Shown here: positions 1-50,704 of the stretch, one piece after another
Numbering within the stretch: position 1 is the stretch's first letter
Layout of the letters: each line of letters starts with the position of its first letter
Origin: Corticium candelabrum
Taxonomy: Eukaryota > Porifera > Homoscleromorpha > Homosclerophorida > Plakinidae
Assembly (NCBI RefSeq): GCF_963422355.1
Contig: NC_085105.1
Location: forward strand, 2,828,052-2,892,051
Length of the DNA: 64,000 bases
Reading direction: 5' to 3'
The notes under the pieces: generated by a model
The model's input: the letters and a program-made list of their open reading frames with translations, nothing else
What the model was told of the DNA's origin: nothing
The model's database searches: none
Program-made: the position numbers and the translations under genes

Positions 1-1190
1 CAAGCAAAAGATTTAAAGTCTTTACTAAAATTTACGTATTTCTAACTGCCATAACAATTTCACTAAGTCTAGCAGTAAGCAGTACGTGCAATACACACAT
101 TTGATCGTCTCAACCACTTTCATAATCTTATGAGCTGAATGAGCAAACCCTTGAACTAAATCAAGTCACAACTTGCTGACTACAAGTTTCTTGCTACTTA
201 GCAGCATTAGTTCTTATATTTTACTGAATCCTTAGTTTATCGAAACTTGACCAGATTGGGACATTGGCCAATAAGAAAAGCAAGGATATCTAAATCTAGA
301 CAATAAATGTGTGAAACAAGAACATACCGTATCAACAATAAACAGACAAGCTTGGAAGTAGTACAGCACCGACAAGTCTACGTACATAAACAGATTTGAT
401 TAATGTTTCAGGCAGGCTTTTTCAATACTGGATATCAAGAGACACAACATATATACATAGATAGACAAAATGTCATTTGATCTGTTGCAAGCATTCTGGT
501 TTCTGCAGCTAGAATTGTTATTACTCAATGACAGTGTAGGACATTCACACGGAAACTACTGGCTAGTATCCTAAACAACTGAATTTTGCGTGTCCAGATA
601 GTACTGTACATGCAATTATGCATGAACACTGCATCGATCCGCATTTCTGTTTACCTAGAAAGTTACCACTCTGAAATTTTAGCTAAACTGCAGCTGGTGT
701 TGTTACTTTGATTTGGAAAGTCAAGCAGTCGGTTGAGAACTCTGTTGATACAAAGTACTCCCATACCCAGTTGGGTGTTTGATGGGCGGAAGAACCCTAG
801 CTAGGCCGCCGCTGATGTACGCCAACCGGTAATGAGATTTTTGTTACAGATCTGGCTGTACTTTCCACTTCCCTGCTACTAGAATTTCGGTGCGCCGCAA
901 CCGTTCCTTGTGTATACAATGTCTAAATATACCTGGCACTGTTGATCGCTTGTTTTTCTGTTGCCGCTCTAGTCTCCGTCATTCTCGTAATTACTTTGCT
1001 ACAATCAGCATTATATCTTCGCCTGGAATCAAAAGCAAAACACTTCGGAATTGCTCTCGCTACAGTTTATCCGCCTTTCTCTGACGACTCTGCCCCTAGA
1101 GCAATATCTGTTGTGATACGGGCGTGGTTAGAATGCTTGTCTAGCTTTATACAAACTTGGGGATTGAGACTATTGACTGCTGTGACCGCT
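1..1190. other. Intergenic, no gene recognised
   Basis: No conserved coding pattern, RNA gene or repeat family was recognised here. A plus-strand frame from about 942 to 1253 starts with a hydrophobic run but lacks an ATG-initiated, family-like protein and overlaps the promoter of the next gene, so it is not called. Confidence 0.5.
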
Positions 1191-1194
1191 GGGC

Positions 1195-1202
1195 TATATA
1201 GA
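1195..1202 (+). promoter_or_regulatory. Probable TATA box of the cystine-knot gene
   Basis: The sequence TATATAGA lies 51 bp before the ATG at 1253. A start site about 30 bp downstream would leave a short leader of about 25-30 nt. Position and context support the call; transcription was not tested. Confidence 0.45.
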
Positions 1203-1252
1203 GGTCGCCTATTGCCTGGCACAGTCACTCTGAGACTGGTACTCCACACTTG

Positions 1253-1768
1253 ATGATTATTCACATTTCAAGCGGATTGTTGACCGTTATACTCCTATCG
1301 GCCGTTCACCTCGACTCTTTCCTTGCAGTCGCCGGTGGCAACACCCGGTCTACCCCCGAATCAACTGAGCAGCCTCGGAATGTCTCTGTAATTACGACAG
1401 CCTTCCGTGCGTCTCTCCGCAGGAGGATTCTGTCAAGTCATCACTACCCCAGATGTCTAGTCCAGGATTACACCCGATGGCTTACCTACCCCGACTGTCG
1501 ACCTCTGAGGGTACAATATAAAGGATGCTCGGGATACTGTTTGTCTTCGACGTATCCATCAACCCTTGTCCCCGGTACCGGTCTGTTCACTTCTCCCAAC
1601 CATCCGACCATGCATCATCGATGTTTCTGCTGTCGCCCTTTCAAGCAAACGATCGAGCACCTAACGTTGCAATGTTCTAATAAAAGGACTAGAAGAGCCT
1701 ACCGCATTCGCATCAAGGTACACACAGCTACTGAATGTAAATGTCGGCCATGTACGACATTTGATTGA
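1253..1768 (+). CDS. Secreted bursicon-like cystine-knot protein, copy 1
   Basis: Intronless 171-aa protein. I chose the ATG at 1253 because the frame opens one codon earlier with TTG. Residues 1-28 form a signal peptide (hydrophobic core from about 9 to 28). The mature part has 11 cysteines at 68, 82, 92, 96, 124, 126, 127, 141, 162, 164 and 167. Spacing is C-x13-C-x9-C-x3-C-x27-CxCC-x13-C-x20-CxCxxC, ending CKCRPC. From memory of the family, bursicon alpha has the same x13, x9, x3, CxCC, x13, x20 and CxCRPC spacing, differing only in the long loop. Norrin differs (x15 at the start, x15 before the last cluster). An N-glycosylation sequon (NVS) lies at about residue 43. The likely role is a secreted dimeric signal acting on an LGR-type receptor, by analogy only. 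It could instead be another CTCK protein (DAN or norrin type). Confidence 0.78.
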   Translation: MIIHISSGLLTVILLSAVHLDSFLAVAGGNTRSTPESTEQPRNVSVITTAFRASLRRRILSSHHYPRCLVQDYTRWLTYPDCRPLRVQYKGCSGYCLSSTYPSTLVPGTGLFTSPNHPTMHHRCFCCRPFKQTIEHLTLQCSNKRTRRAYRIRIKVHTATECKCRPCTTFD

Positions 1769-2081
1769 AGTTACAAGATGAAAGCGATTTCTATAAGAAT
1801 GGTGACGTTATAGTGATTTTTGACGTGCAGACTTTGATGTAGTCTAAAGTCCAGATATTCTTTGCTGTACATTTTTTCTGTACATTTTTTGCGGGAAACA
1901 AAAGTGTATAGAGAAACGTGGGTATCATATTTTGTGCTATAAGGTATTTGACAACATGTCTAGTTTATAAATAATTATACGTCTATGAGAGTCAATAATA
2001 CAGCAGTGCATGTGCATGCATACGAGCACACTTTAGGACATTGCGGTTCTGAATTATTTGCCCATACCTTCCTACTATTGC

Positions 2082-2461
2082 TCATGCAACGTACTTGCCT
2101 TCCTGTATGCTATAGATTTTGTATTTGCATCCCTCGAAATCGACTTTGAATAGTTTTGACAGCGTGGTTATCACCGTCTCTCGTGGGGTGACCAAAAAGG
2201 CCCATCCTATCTCTGTCACTTGCAAGCGTTTCCTGGAATTAATCTCTTTAGGTGATCCTTTAGACCATCTTTAATCGTCTAGACATATATACTATTACTA
2301 GCCGAAAGTAAACGACAAAGAACCGACCGAGTGTTCTCGCCAATTTTTTCTATTTCTAAAGACAATTCATCGCCCAAAATAAGTCTAACGTTTTCCAGCG
2401 TGAATGTTGCTGTACTACGCACGTCCTTCGCTGTAAAACATGCAGCAAGCCTCTGCCGCAT
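2082..2461 (-). pseudogene. Broken coding-like fragment, family unknown
   Basis: A minus-strand ATG at 2461 opens 60 codons that look protein-like, with acidic and amphipathic segments. The same frame continues after a single TAG (2279-2281) for about 20 further codons. A different frame then carries a coding-like stretch containing IGWAFLVTP and ending EGKYVA at the stop at 2082-2084. No clean splice pair joins the parts: the only candidate intron would be 22 nt. It is either a decayed gene or one with unusual introns. No family was recognised. Confidence 0.3.
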
Positions 2462-3486
2462 GTTTCTACGCGTAATACTTTGTTCAGCCTAGCTCAACGC
2501 TACTGCATGGGACCAGTCACCCCGATTTCATTTTCCTATACATCTTCGCATAGGTTTTGCTTCAAAGTGTAATAATACAATCCAGACTAGCAGCATCCCA
2601 GTTGCGCTACATGCGAGGGAGATCGCCCTTGTCATATTTTGAAAGAGTGTATTTTAGCGTGCGCCCCTCTGTGTGACACCATAGAGTCTCTTGATACTTT
2701 AATTAAATCAATTGATAAATACATAATATAATGAAACTGCATTCTTGCAACGGCTCTCTCACGAGTTGATTTTCCAGTTACCAATATGAAGACATTAGCA
2801 CAAAGCGGCACGTTCTCAGCACCCGTGCCTACTGCCCCTAGCTAAATCCTTACTTCCCGTAAAGCGTTAATTAGATGCTCTTATGATGCCTGCATGCATG
2901 CGTGTCTGTACGAACTGTTACCTCATTCGTTCCAGTCTCACAAGCTACACTCTACTTTGCACTAACGGTGTCGTCAAAATAAAAATAAAATAGAAATATT
3001 AAAAATTGTAATTAAAATAAGTATTGTCTCGCTAGTAAATTTCTGCTTTTACATCCAAACATCTCCTCATCAATTGATCTACTATTCTAAATGAGAGTTT
3101 GTGATATCTCAATGGCATGGCCACGATTTCAGCATCTGATGTACTTAGCCAACTATGAAAATTCAATTAAATCATTACTACCCACCAACATTTGACAACT
3201 CTAAATATACATGCTACAACTACAAACTACTGCACAACGCAATACCATGTGGTACTCTTCTCATGATATGGGCTCGCCAACAACCAACAACTGTCCATGT
3301 TTGACCCACAAGACCAACAACGCCTAAGTTTCTCTTATCATCATCATCATGTATTCATTTGCAACTGCTATTTTCTATGACATAATACTATAAAAGTTTG
3401 AACATGATTAGTTACAGTAGTGGGTTATCTGCCTTCGTCAATCTCTCACTCTAATCATTCCAATTAAATGTAACTAAAACGTTCAA

Positions 3487-3492
3487 TTTATT
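3487..3492 (-). terminator. Poly(A) signal AATAAA of the short RhoGEF gene
   Basis: AATAAA on the minus strand lies 35 nt after the stop codon at 3527-3529, consistent with a short 3' UTR. Confidence 0.6.
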
Positions 3493-3526
3493 GGCCAAAT
3501 TTCAGATAACAGTGCAAGATCAATCA

Positions 3527-7320
<3,794 letters not shown>

Positions 7321-8404
7321 GTCCGCTTTTGTGTGTGTGTGTATAGACGCTGGACTCTTAACTTCAAAGTCAACACAACACGAATGAGGGAGAGTGAGGA
7401 TGCGACCGCGGCAAGCCCAGCTCTTCTCGTATCTCCCGGATAACAAATATTAATTACAATTAATTATTAATTATAATTAAATATAATGTATAATAATAAA
7501 ATATATTCAGTAGTATAGAATAGAAAATTAAACAGGTGTTGTATGTACAGTTAGTATGAGATTATGTGTACAATTATATGACTCACTATGTCTACAAAAG
7601 TAGAACATACACTACAGTGACTGTCCACTACCTACATATGAATATATAGAAAATAACAAAGTTTACGAAATAATTTCCTACTACAAAAATGCGTACCTGT
7701 GGTACTTTCAAATAACATCAAATATGTGTATAGAAAAAACTAAACTTTAAAATTTTTATATACATTCACTTAAGTTAATAATTATCCAACATACGTACCT
7801 TCAACTGTGTTCTTATATACCAATTAATATTTATTCCTATTCTAAACGTAAAAGCTATTGATGCTTTGAGGTTATAGAGAACGTAAAGCCCATAATATTT
7901 CAGAAAACTCTAATAAAATATAAACTATGACCAGGTTAGTTGATAAACCTCGACATAAATGTATTTTACTAACAAGCCAAGGCAACAATACCCACAGCCA
8001 TGCACAAGCATCAGTGGCAGTTACAATCAGAGCTATGGTGGTGAATCTCAATCGACAAACCAGCTGCAAGTGAAACTAAAGAGTCACAGTAATCTCACTG
8101 TACAACGTCACGTTAATTAACATGGCCAGTCCCAAACATTGAAATACTACATATTCATCACACTTAACACATGCATCACGAAGCACCCAGAACAACACAA
8201 TACAACGAATTAGAGGCAGTTGGTTCCAATTTGTCATTTATTACTCACACTTTATAGTGACCACAGATAGTAACATAGCAGTTTGTAACAACAAGTCAAC
8301 TGCCTATTCAATTTCGATGTGTTCCATATAGACACAATAACAATTCGTTGTACTACAATTTCAAATCAATGGTAGCACCATATAGCTACAGTATAGTAAC
8401 ATAT
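7321..8404. other. Intergenic spacer between the tandem RhoGEF genes
   Basis: Very AT-rich, especially 7441-7500. It holds the presumed promoter of the short gene and the 3' UTR of the long gene. No coding sequence was recognised. Confidence 0.6.
8237..8242 (-). terminator. Probable poly(A) signal of the long RhoGEF gene
   Basis: Minus-strand AATAAA about 165 nt after the stop codon at 8405-8407. Confidence 0.45.
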
Positions 8405-19102
<10,698 letters not shown>

Positions 19103-19212
19103 TGCAGCAAGACAAACACATTTATGTTTCGCTATAAGCAATCTGTAGCGACAAGACAGACAAGATACAAAGACACGGAAGCGTCTAAAACCACCCTTGC
19201 GCAAGCGCACAC

Positions 19213-19592
19213 CGATAAATAGATAGATAGATAGGTAGATGTTTTCTTTATCCAGGGAAAAACTTTCGGTATTGCCCCGATCTTCTAGGTACCCTGCATT
19301 AAATATGTTACCAAAACTAAACTATAAAAAAAACACTACGAAAGAATACTAAACAATAATGAAAAAGTCAAGTAAAAAATTTACGAAGTCTCTGTCTAGA
19401 CAGCCGAAAATAGTCTCCTGTCATTGACCTCAATGATGCTGGGAGAGAATTCCATAGCTGTTGGAATCTATGACTAGGAGATCGTTTCAGAGCTTCTGTT
19501 CGAGGGCTGCTGACATGAAGTCCCATATTAGACAACCTTGTGCTATAGCCTGTGTCAGATTGTCTATACAAAGACTGGAGTTGACATTCCAT
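19213..19592 (-). mobile_element. LINE 3' fragment with tetranucleotide tail
   Basis: Minus-strand frame 19592-19368 ends in a segment with LWNSLPASLRSM followed by basic residues, the usual C-terminus of jockey/CR1-type LINE polyproteins. A 3' UTR follows, then an ATCT repeat (19213-19242) that looks like the 3' tail. It is severely 5'-truncated and lies between the promoters of the long RhoGEF and collagen genes. Confidence 0.6.
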
Positions 19593-19780
19593 GCATCGTT
19601 CGAAATACTCGTTGAATCAAGGCGAGCTTGTGTCTGACCCGGTAGGGAGTAACGTGAAACCTTTGGTAGATTTCTTCAACGTTTCCTGTTCTTTCTCGAA
19701 TTGGAATAGAACAACTACTTCCGTAGGCGTGCACATCCGGGCTGTGACTTCACAACTTGCCACTTTGCTTCTCTTTTGTT

Positions 19781-28102
<8,322 letters not shown>

Positions 28103-28911
28103 ATAGATGGTCAATGAAAGTCTACTATCAATCTGTTTTAGTATCTTTAAAGAAAATTTTCTTGCTCCGTCAATCTGCCAACAATGTAACTGCATGGTGT
28201 GGGTTGTCATAAAGTCTCGGGCCAATCAGCTGAGGCGTTCATACCAGATGGGGCTCTTCATGCTCCCCGGATGTTAGGCAGTGGCGAAATTTAGGTTTGC
28301 AACTAATTAGGTGCTAGATGGCAGAAAACGAGAACTTACTTGTATATGTGTCGTTCAGCGCACTATCTCTTCCGTTCATTAACGTTGTCTTCGTGAAAGC
28401 CGGAGAAAGCTTCCAAAATAGAAAGAATTACCAAGCGTCCCCCCCGAGTTTATCTAGAAAAATATGCGCATTTGCGCATACTCAAAGCATTGCCGTTCTC
28501 CGAGGACAAACTGACTCTTCAACAAGTCTGGCTGTTGACCGTTTGAGTCTTGTCTCTTCACCTACTAATTTTTTCACGTTTTACCTAGCACATCTAGGCA
28601 AAAAGGTTGTTTGACGTTGGCAACTGTTTAGTTACTAAGTTAATGATAATTACATTAACTTAAGCGCTATAACTGGTCAATCAACAACCTATTAATATTA
28701 ATTACAGCTAAACTGTTGCTAATTGTATTATTCACTGTAAACCGATATATCAAAAACGCTTCTGCTCTCCTGCTGTACAGTGTATAGGTACATGTACTGT
28801 ACAGTAGGTAATAGAATTCAACAACTCTTGTAGATGCAGACGTAAGCTCATTACACACAATGCATTAATTAATTAATTACCTGCATGATATTTGTCACAA
28901 AATACTAATTA
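28103..28911. other. Intergenic, no confident gene
   Basis: An ATG-initiated 98-codon plus-strand frame (28318-28614) exists, but no family or splice-consistent continuation was seen. The stretch holds the 3' ends of two convergent genes. Confidence 0.45.
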
Positions 28912-30147
28912 CTAATTAACGTTAAACCCATCGACTTCCCTCTCCTCTTTTACATTCAGTTTACTGGGTGGACTAGACAGCGAGTCAGGTGGGGATCGAA
29001 GTCTAGGAGGCTTCTCTGTTGGTGACGTCACATGCGCTTTAGTCAGAGATGTATCACTAGCACTTGACGCAATGAGAGAGGTTTTAGACGGAGACTTTTG
29101 GGGTGGAGAGATGGCAAGCTTTTTCGTTGGCCTCTTGCTTCTGCCACAGTCGTATACAGCCTTGGCAGCTTGAATCAAATAGTCATTTCTGGCTCGAAAG
29201 ATGTTTATTCGAACTTTAGTACCGCATGCTTCTTCCACTAGTTTCCTCAACCTGCAGTAGGACAGCAAGACTAGAGAATCAATGTGCAAGTAATATGCTA
29301 GATGTCAACAGATAAAAGGTAGAGAAAGTATTGACTAATGCTCAAGGTTCTAAGATTATCAGGCCTGTAGTCACTGGTAGGGTTGGTAGGGTTTCAACCC
29401 CATATATCACTTTTCAAAATTTGTACTTTCGCCAGTCGTCGATTTCCGGGAACTTCCGGAACAAGGTAGAGCTGATTAAATAACATTTTATTTAATTACC
29501 TTTGATGACGTCACTACAGTCCATTGCTAAGACATTCAGAATAGCATAGCATAATGTTTGGATCTAAAAGTATTGTATGCCAATCGGTAATTTCATATTA
29601 ATTTTTTATTACTCTAAAATGTTGACTACGGGCCTGATTATTGCTTATTGACTGTAAACAATTTGTATTGTATCTGCATAGATACAGTAGTCTACGTGAG
29701 AAACATTAGATACCAAAATCTTAGATAATCTAGGGTAGCTCAAAAACCAAATATTGTCACGTTTCTAAGTTGTAACTATTTACTGTATTACAAAACTGTA
29801 AACATAAATATAATATGTCTGTACATACACACTGCGTTTAAACACTTGTTATATCAACTATCAGCTTACGGACTGTCGAGCTCGAAAAACTCTTCCCATG
29901 TCTCTCTATCATCGAAGAGCACCTCAAGAACTCTTTCCGTGATTTCCCATACGAATCGTGGCTCCTTGACGACTAATCGAACTCCCTTTGTTGCTGAAAC
30001 GATCAGTTCGTATGTTGGTATGCCAGGTTTGTGCTTCCATTCGGGCCACCTTGCACTTCCCACTTTCTTGTAGATAAGCTCATCGTACTCCTTTAGGACA
30101 GTTGAACAGTTATACTCTCCTGCGAGGTAAGGAAAGGATTCAGCCAT
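28912..30147 (-). CDS. Unrecognised two-exon protein (205 aa)
   Basis: Exons 29870-30147 and 28912-29251 join in phase (278 + 340 nt) with a GTAAGC donor and a CTGCAG acceptor. The start ATG is at 30147. Residues 1-130 look folded: Trp-rich around 30-40 (ARWPEWKHKPG), then helical with alternating acidic and hydrophobic residues, and AKAVYDCGRSKR at the end. Residues 131-205 are a disordered Ser/Pro/Lys-rich tail with repeated SPP motifs. There is no signal peptide or membrane segment, so an intracellular, possibly nuclear protein is likely. I could not assign it to a family. Confidence 0.75.
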
Positions 30148-30419
30148 GCTGTCGCATTGCGACCGTAGTCACGACTTGCAGCCACCTCAACTGTGGTATG
30201 CTGCTTGTTCACTCGCAGCTCCTAGCTGCGGTCCGAAATTTACATTGTCTATCTGCATGCTAACTAGATTGTGACCTTGTGTAATAGCTGAGTGGATTTG
30301 CTACCATCAACCTTATAATTTAATAAAAAAGAAATTTCAGTGCGGTGCGGTGCTACCTGCCGGTCTTCAATCTGACGAGAGAAATTTTTCTGTCAGCTAG
30401 ATGACAAACGTCTGTGCAG

Positions 30420-30517
30420 TAATTGCCGAGCGTAGCGAGGCTTCTAATACGGGTCGCACAACAGAAAGGGGCGTGATTCTTATGGCTCTCCATCGAGCTC
30501 TTGGTGTGTCTGTGTGT

Positions 30518-30595
<78 letters not shown>

Positions 30596-31298
30596 ACAAA
30601 TCTCAAATTTCTTCTCCCCGCGACCACGTTTCAGGATAGGACCTACCTTAAAAAGATCGTTTCCGTGTCCGACTACATATGAGTCTAAGAACAATATTAA
30701 TTCGTTTAATTAAGTGAGCAAACGGTGACGAAAAAGCTTCATGAACTTCATGAATTGTAGCTAGAGATTGTGTGTACTTGACAACCAAGAAACACCTTCA
30801 GGAGTTGAATGCCACCTACAGTCAACTGTCCACACGTGCCGTGCTACAGTACGATCAATCCTTTAATAATTAGACTGTGCTGCATGTAACACTGTATTCT
30901 AGGGATTGTGTGTACTTGACAACCAAGAAACACCTTTATTAGCTGAATGCTACCTACAGTCAACTATTCACATGTCCCATACTACAATCAATCCTTTACT
31001 ACACTGTGCTGCATCTAACACTGTTGATAGCCGATACCAATTTCTATGTCAGTATAGACGTATCATACCACTGTCGTTACAACGGAACTGAGTGCATGCC
31101 TAGACTGTACATTTCATTTGTCTTGATCACGATCGCAAAACGACGACTACCTATACCAGGCCTACACACGTAATCTAAACTACTAGGAAGTTTGCATGTT
31201 TACTTCCATGACAGCTAGGGTTTCAACAAATACGTATTGTCTAGCTAGGACTCGGCGTTTCAGTAGACGGTCTGAAAACTCCATTGGACGTGTTACAC
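30420..31298. repeat. Dispersed repeat, copy A
   Basis: About 880 bp matching 48805-49497 in the same orientation along its whole length, starting at TAATTGCCGAGCG and ending at TTGGACGTGTTAC. It contains an internal TG tract (30502-30596) and a second copy of its own central part (30761-30898 repeated at about 30899-31030). No coding capacity was seen. Confidence 0.88.
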
Positions 31299-31700
31299 AC
31301 CGTACAGCTAGTTAATTAAGCGTCTTTGACGCAGAAGTCTAGCGCGAAGTCTAGCGCGAAGTCTAGCGTGAGTTTCGTCGATGTACCTCCCACCCGAGAC
31401 TTCTCTAGCTACATACGTTTGAGATGTGTCTGTGTCTAGATATCATTACAGTACTGATCCCCCCCCCCCCGAGGCTTCTCTAGTTCTAAACGTTTGAGAT
31501 GTGTCTAGATATCATTACAGTACTGATTCTCTACCGTGTCGACTAGATTGAAATGTTTCAGACGCATACGCGTCCATAGCTAGACTAAATGCACTGTATT
31601 CTAGTAACTGTACTGTTACTAGTGTAGTCTGAAGCCTTGTGCTCGGTGTTCAGTGAACTTCAAGGCGTCGAATAGAAACTGGAAGTGCCTGAACTTTGAG
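31299..31700. repeat. Local tandem duplications with a C10 run
   Basis: A 12-bp unit (AAGTCTAGCGCG type) occurs three times at about 31335-31370. A block of about 58 bp containing GTTTGAGATGTGTCT and ATATCATTACAGTACTGAT occurs at 31398-31458 and again at 31470-31527, separated by ten Cs. Confidence 0.7.
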
Positions 31701-32260
31701 CGCTATAAAGACGAGCACACTTCAACGTTAATTAACAGTAAACTGTAGGCCATGTTCAAGTTTGCATCTTGAATGTATTAGAAAAAGCTATTAGAAGAGC
31801 GACTGACATCCGGTCACGTATTTGCATCAGCGATCACGTGCTACGCCGCGTTGCCTCGCAGGCCGTTCAGTCGGTCGTACGTCACGTGACCGGCTTGCAC
31901 TACTATACGCTCTACACTCATAAGTTCTACTCTGACATTGCTTCCAGTGCTTCCTGGCTAATAAAAGTAATGCACCTTTTACAAGTAGATATCAATAACC
32001 TCGGATTCCCCGTCAGAGTACCGCATGTACGCGCGGACGCACCCTGTGTTCGCAACATAGACCATGACCGTCATAGGCGCAAATACCCACATCGCCGTAC
32101 TATGATGATGACATCAGCCACGACTCTGAATTCTGTGTTTTACCTTCCTATTTACACTCAGTTCCGGACACGCAGTCTCAATCAAAAGCGAAGCACCACA
32201 AAACGTTGTCAAGCTGACATTTCGAACACATTACAATCAAATGTACAGTAATTTAGTCGC
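31700..32260 (+). other. GC-richer stretch with TATA-like box and long open frame, unassigned
   Basis: TATAAAG at about 31705 precedes an open frame of 160 codons (31769-32251) that begins with TTG, not ATG. Its composition is similar to the two cystine-knot genes, but it has few cysteines and no recognised domain. It could be an exon of an unknown gene or chance. Confidence 0.25.
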
Positions 32261-32304
32261 CATAAGATGGACATTGCTCTAGACAACCTAGCGAACTTAT
32301 ACAC

Positions 32305-32310
32305 TTTATT
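32305..32310 (-). terminator. Possible poly(A) signal of cystine-knot copy 2
   Basis: Minus-strand AATAAA about 205 nt after the stop codon of the gene at 32516-33019. Confidence 0.4.
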
Positions 32311-32515
32311 TCTTTACTAGTAATTAATCCATCACTAGCTAGCAAAACAATAATCACAACCAAAAACTGAAACATTAGACCTGTAAAACTGTAATGCAAT
32401 ACAATCCCTACTCGTCTACAGCATCGAACAATAAAGATTCCGTCAGTGGAGAAATATGTACAGCCATCTGCTTCATACTAACAACTGACGTCACACGTTC
32501 GGAAAAGTACACAGT

Positions 32516-33019
32516 TCAAACGTCGGAGGTACAAGGCCTACAGTTACAAACGGTGGCGGCTCGGATGTTAACGCGTCTCACGGTCGAGCGAGAGTGAAGA
32601 CGGCACTGAAGCAGTACGTAACCGGTGCGCTCCGCGACGGGACGACAACACCGACACGTACTGACGAGAGTTGTCGGACTGCGTCTCGCAAAAACAGGAA
32701 CAGCAGATGACGTGCAATGTCCAATGCAGCCTTGGACGCTCACTCTTCTCGACGTGCAATTCGGATGAGAGATGGCGAGTACGAAAGACCGCGTACCGCA
32801 TCGACTAGGTTGACGCTGACGTGACCGACTGGCTTCGATGATTGATGAAGTAGTACGATTCCGATGTAGACTCCCTCGTTCCTGAGACAGACTAGAAGAT
32901 GCGGGAAACGATACCGGATTGTCCGAGTGTTCGTCTTCAAAGTTAGTAACGCTAGATGCAACTGCGGACTGAAAGAGGAAAGCTAGCAGTAAAATTTGTG
33001 ACAACATCGGCTGCTTCAT
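32516..33019 (-). CDS. Secreted bursicon-like cystine-knot protein, copy 2
   Basis: Intronless, 167 aa from the ATG at 33019; the frame opens earlier only with GTG. Residues 1-22 are a clear signal peptide (SQILLLAFLFQSAVAS). There are 11 cysteines at 74, 88, 98, 102, 122, 124, 125, 139, 158, 160 and 163. Spacing is C-x13-C-x9-C-x3-C-x19-CxCC-x13-C-x18-CxCxxC, ending CNCRPCTS. Copy 1 at 1253-1768 has the same pattern apart from loop lengths. The first three spacings, the CxCC-x13-C block and the CRPCTS ending are those I recall for bursicon subunits. NRT (about 54) and NCT (about 87) are possible glycosylation sites. A secreted signalling protein that forms disulphide-linked dimers is likely. 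The partner could be copy 1. Confidence 0.8.
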   Translation of the reverse strand: MKQPMLSQILLLAFLFQSAVASSVTNFEDEHSDNPVSFPASSSLSQERGSLHRNRTTSSIIEASRSRQRQPSRCGTRSFVLAISHPNCTSRRVSVQGCIGHCTSSAVPVFARRSPTTLVSTCRCCRPVAERTGYVLLQCRLHSRSTVRRVNIRAATVCNCRPCTSDV

Positions 33020-33817
33020 GTTCAACAACGCCTCCACGTCTCAGTCTCGACGACGACAATACCGCTCAGTCTTTCAGTAAACGCCAAATGAAAAACCTGA
33101 ATCGAATATACGCAGCTTTATACAAAAATATATCGGTGGTCGGTGAGCGAAACGACGTCGAGAAGGAGGCGCTTCCTTCGCCTCGGAGACAATTTATGCA
33201 GGCAAACTGACCAAATGGGACATTTAACCGCAACACCACGCACACCTCGTCGAGTGAAAAACAAAATAGAGAAATTTCAAGCGCAGCACCGTTGACACCT
33301 CGACAAGTGTCATTTCACCTGACCGACAATCAACGCAGCTGCATGCCACCGACGGACAGCACGGGCATCCGTGCATCTTCACACAACAACACTCACCTGT
33401 GTTTCGCCGCACAATGAGCGTCGACTGAACATAAGCTTAGCAAGCTCTCGAATTTCACCTGAAAGCAAGCGCCCATCCAAGTGCTGCCCATTGGCACATA
33501 TTACACCGCCCACTTTCCAAATCCAACGTTAAGACCGTTGAAACAACTTTCCGCCTAATTACTATTTAATAGACCGCACTGCCAGGGTACCACATCTCGG
33601 CAGCAACCACGTTACCGGTCCCTGGTAACTGCCTGCGTCTCCCCGCAAAATAATAGTAAACACATCAATGTAATAGGTTGTACTACTTAACTACTTACAT
33701 TGATATGGAGATACCCTACATCAAGCCCGAGGCACTTGTAATAACAGAGCGCTGCCAATCAACGAAACTTGTTCGTGTACGATCAGCGTCTGCCTCAAGG
33801 GCAGAATACTCGATGCA
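33020..33817. other. Upstream region of cystine-knot copy 2 and 3' flank of TUBGCP3
   Basis: No further gene was recognised. It contains the TATA-like box at 33117-33122 and presumed regulatory sequence. Confidence 0.5.
33117..33122 (-). promoter_or_regulatory. Probable TATA box of cystine-knot copy 2
   Basis: TATAAA on the minus strand about 98 bp before the ATG at 33019, which would leave a leader of about 65-70 nt. Confidence 0.4.

Positions 33818-50704
<16,887 letters not shown>

Larger units (their letters stand above)
1769..3526. other. Intergenic with one coding-like fragment
   Basis: AT-rich spacer between the cystine-knot gene and the 3' end of the short RhoGEF gene. Apart from the fragment at 2082-2461, nothing was recognised. 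Confidence 0.5.

Noticed and set aside
890-1253. Two overlapping plus-strand frames before the cystine-knot gene
   Set aside because: They overlap the presumed promoter and leader and show no family features.
28318-28614. 98-codon ATG-initiated frame
   Set aside because: No recognised domain, composition like the surrounding spacer, no supporting splice signals.
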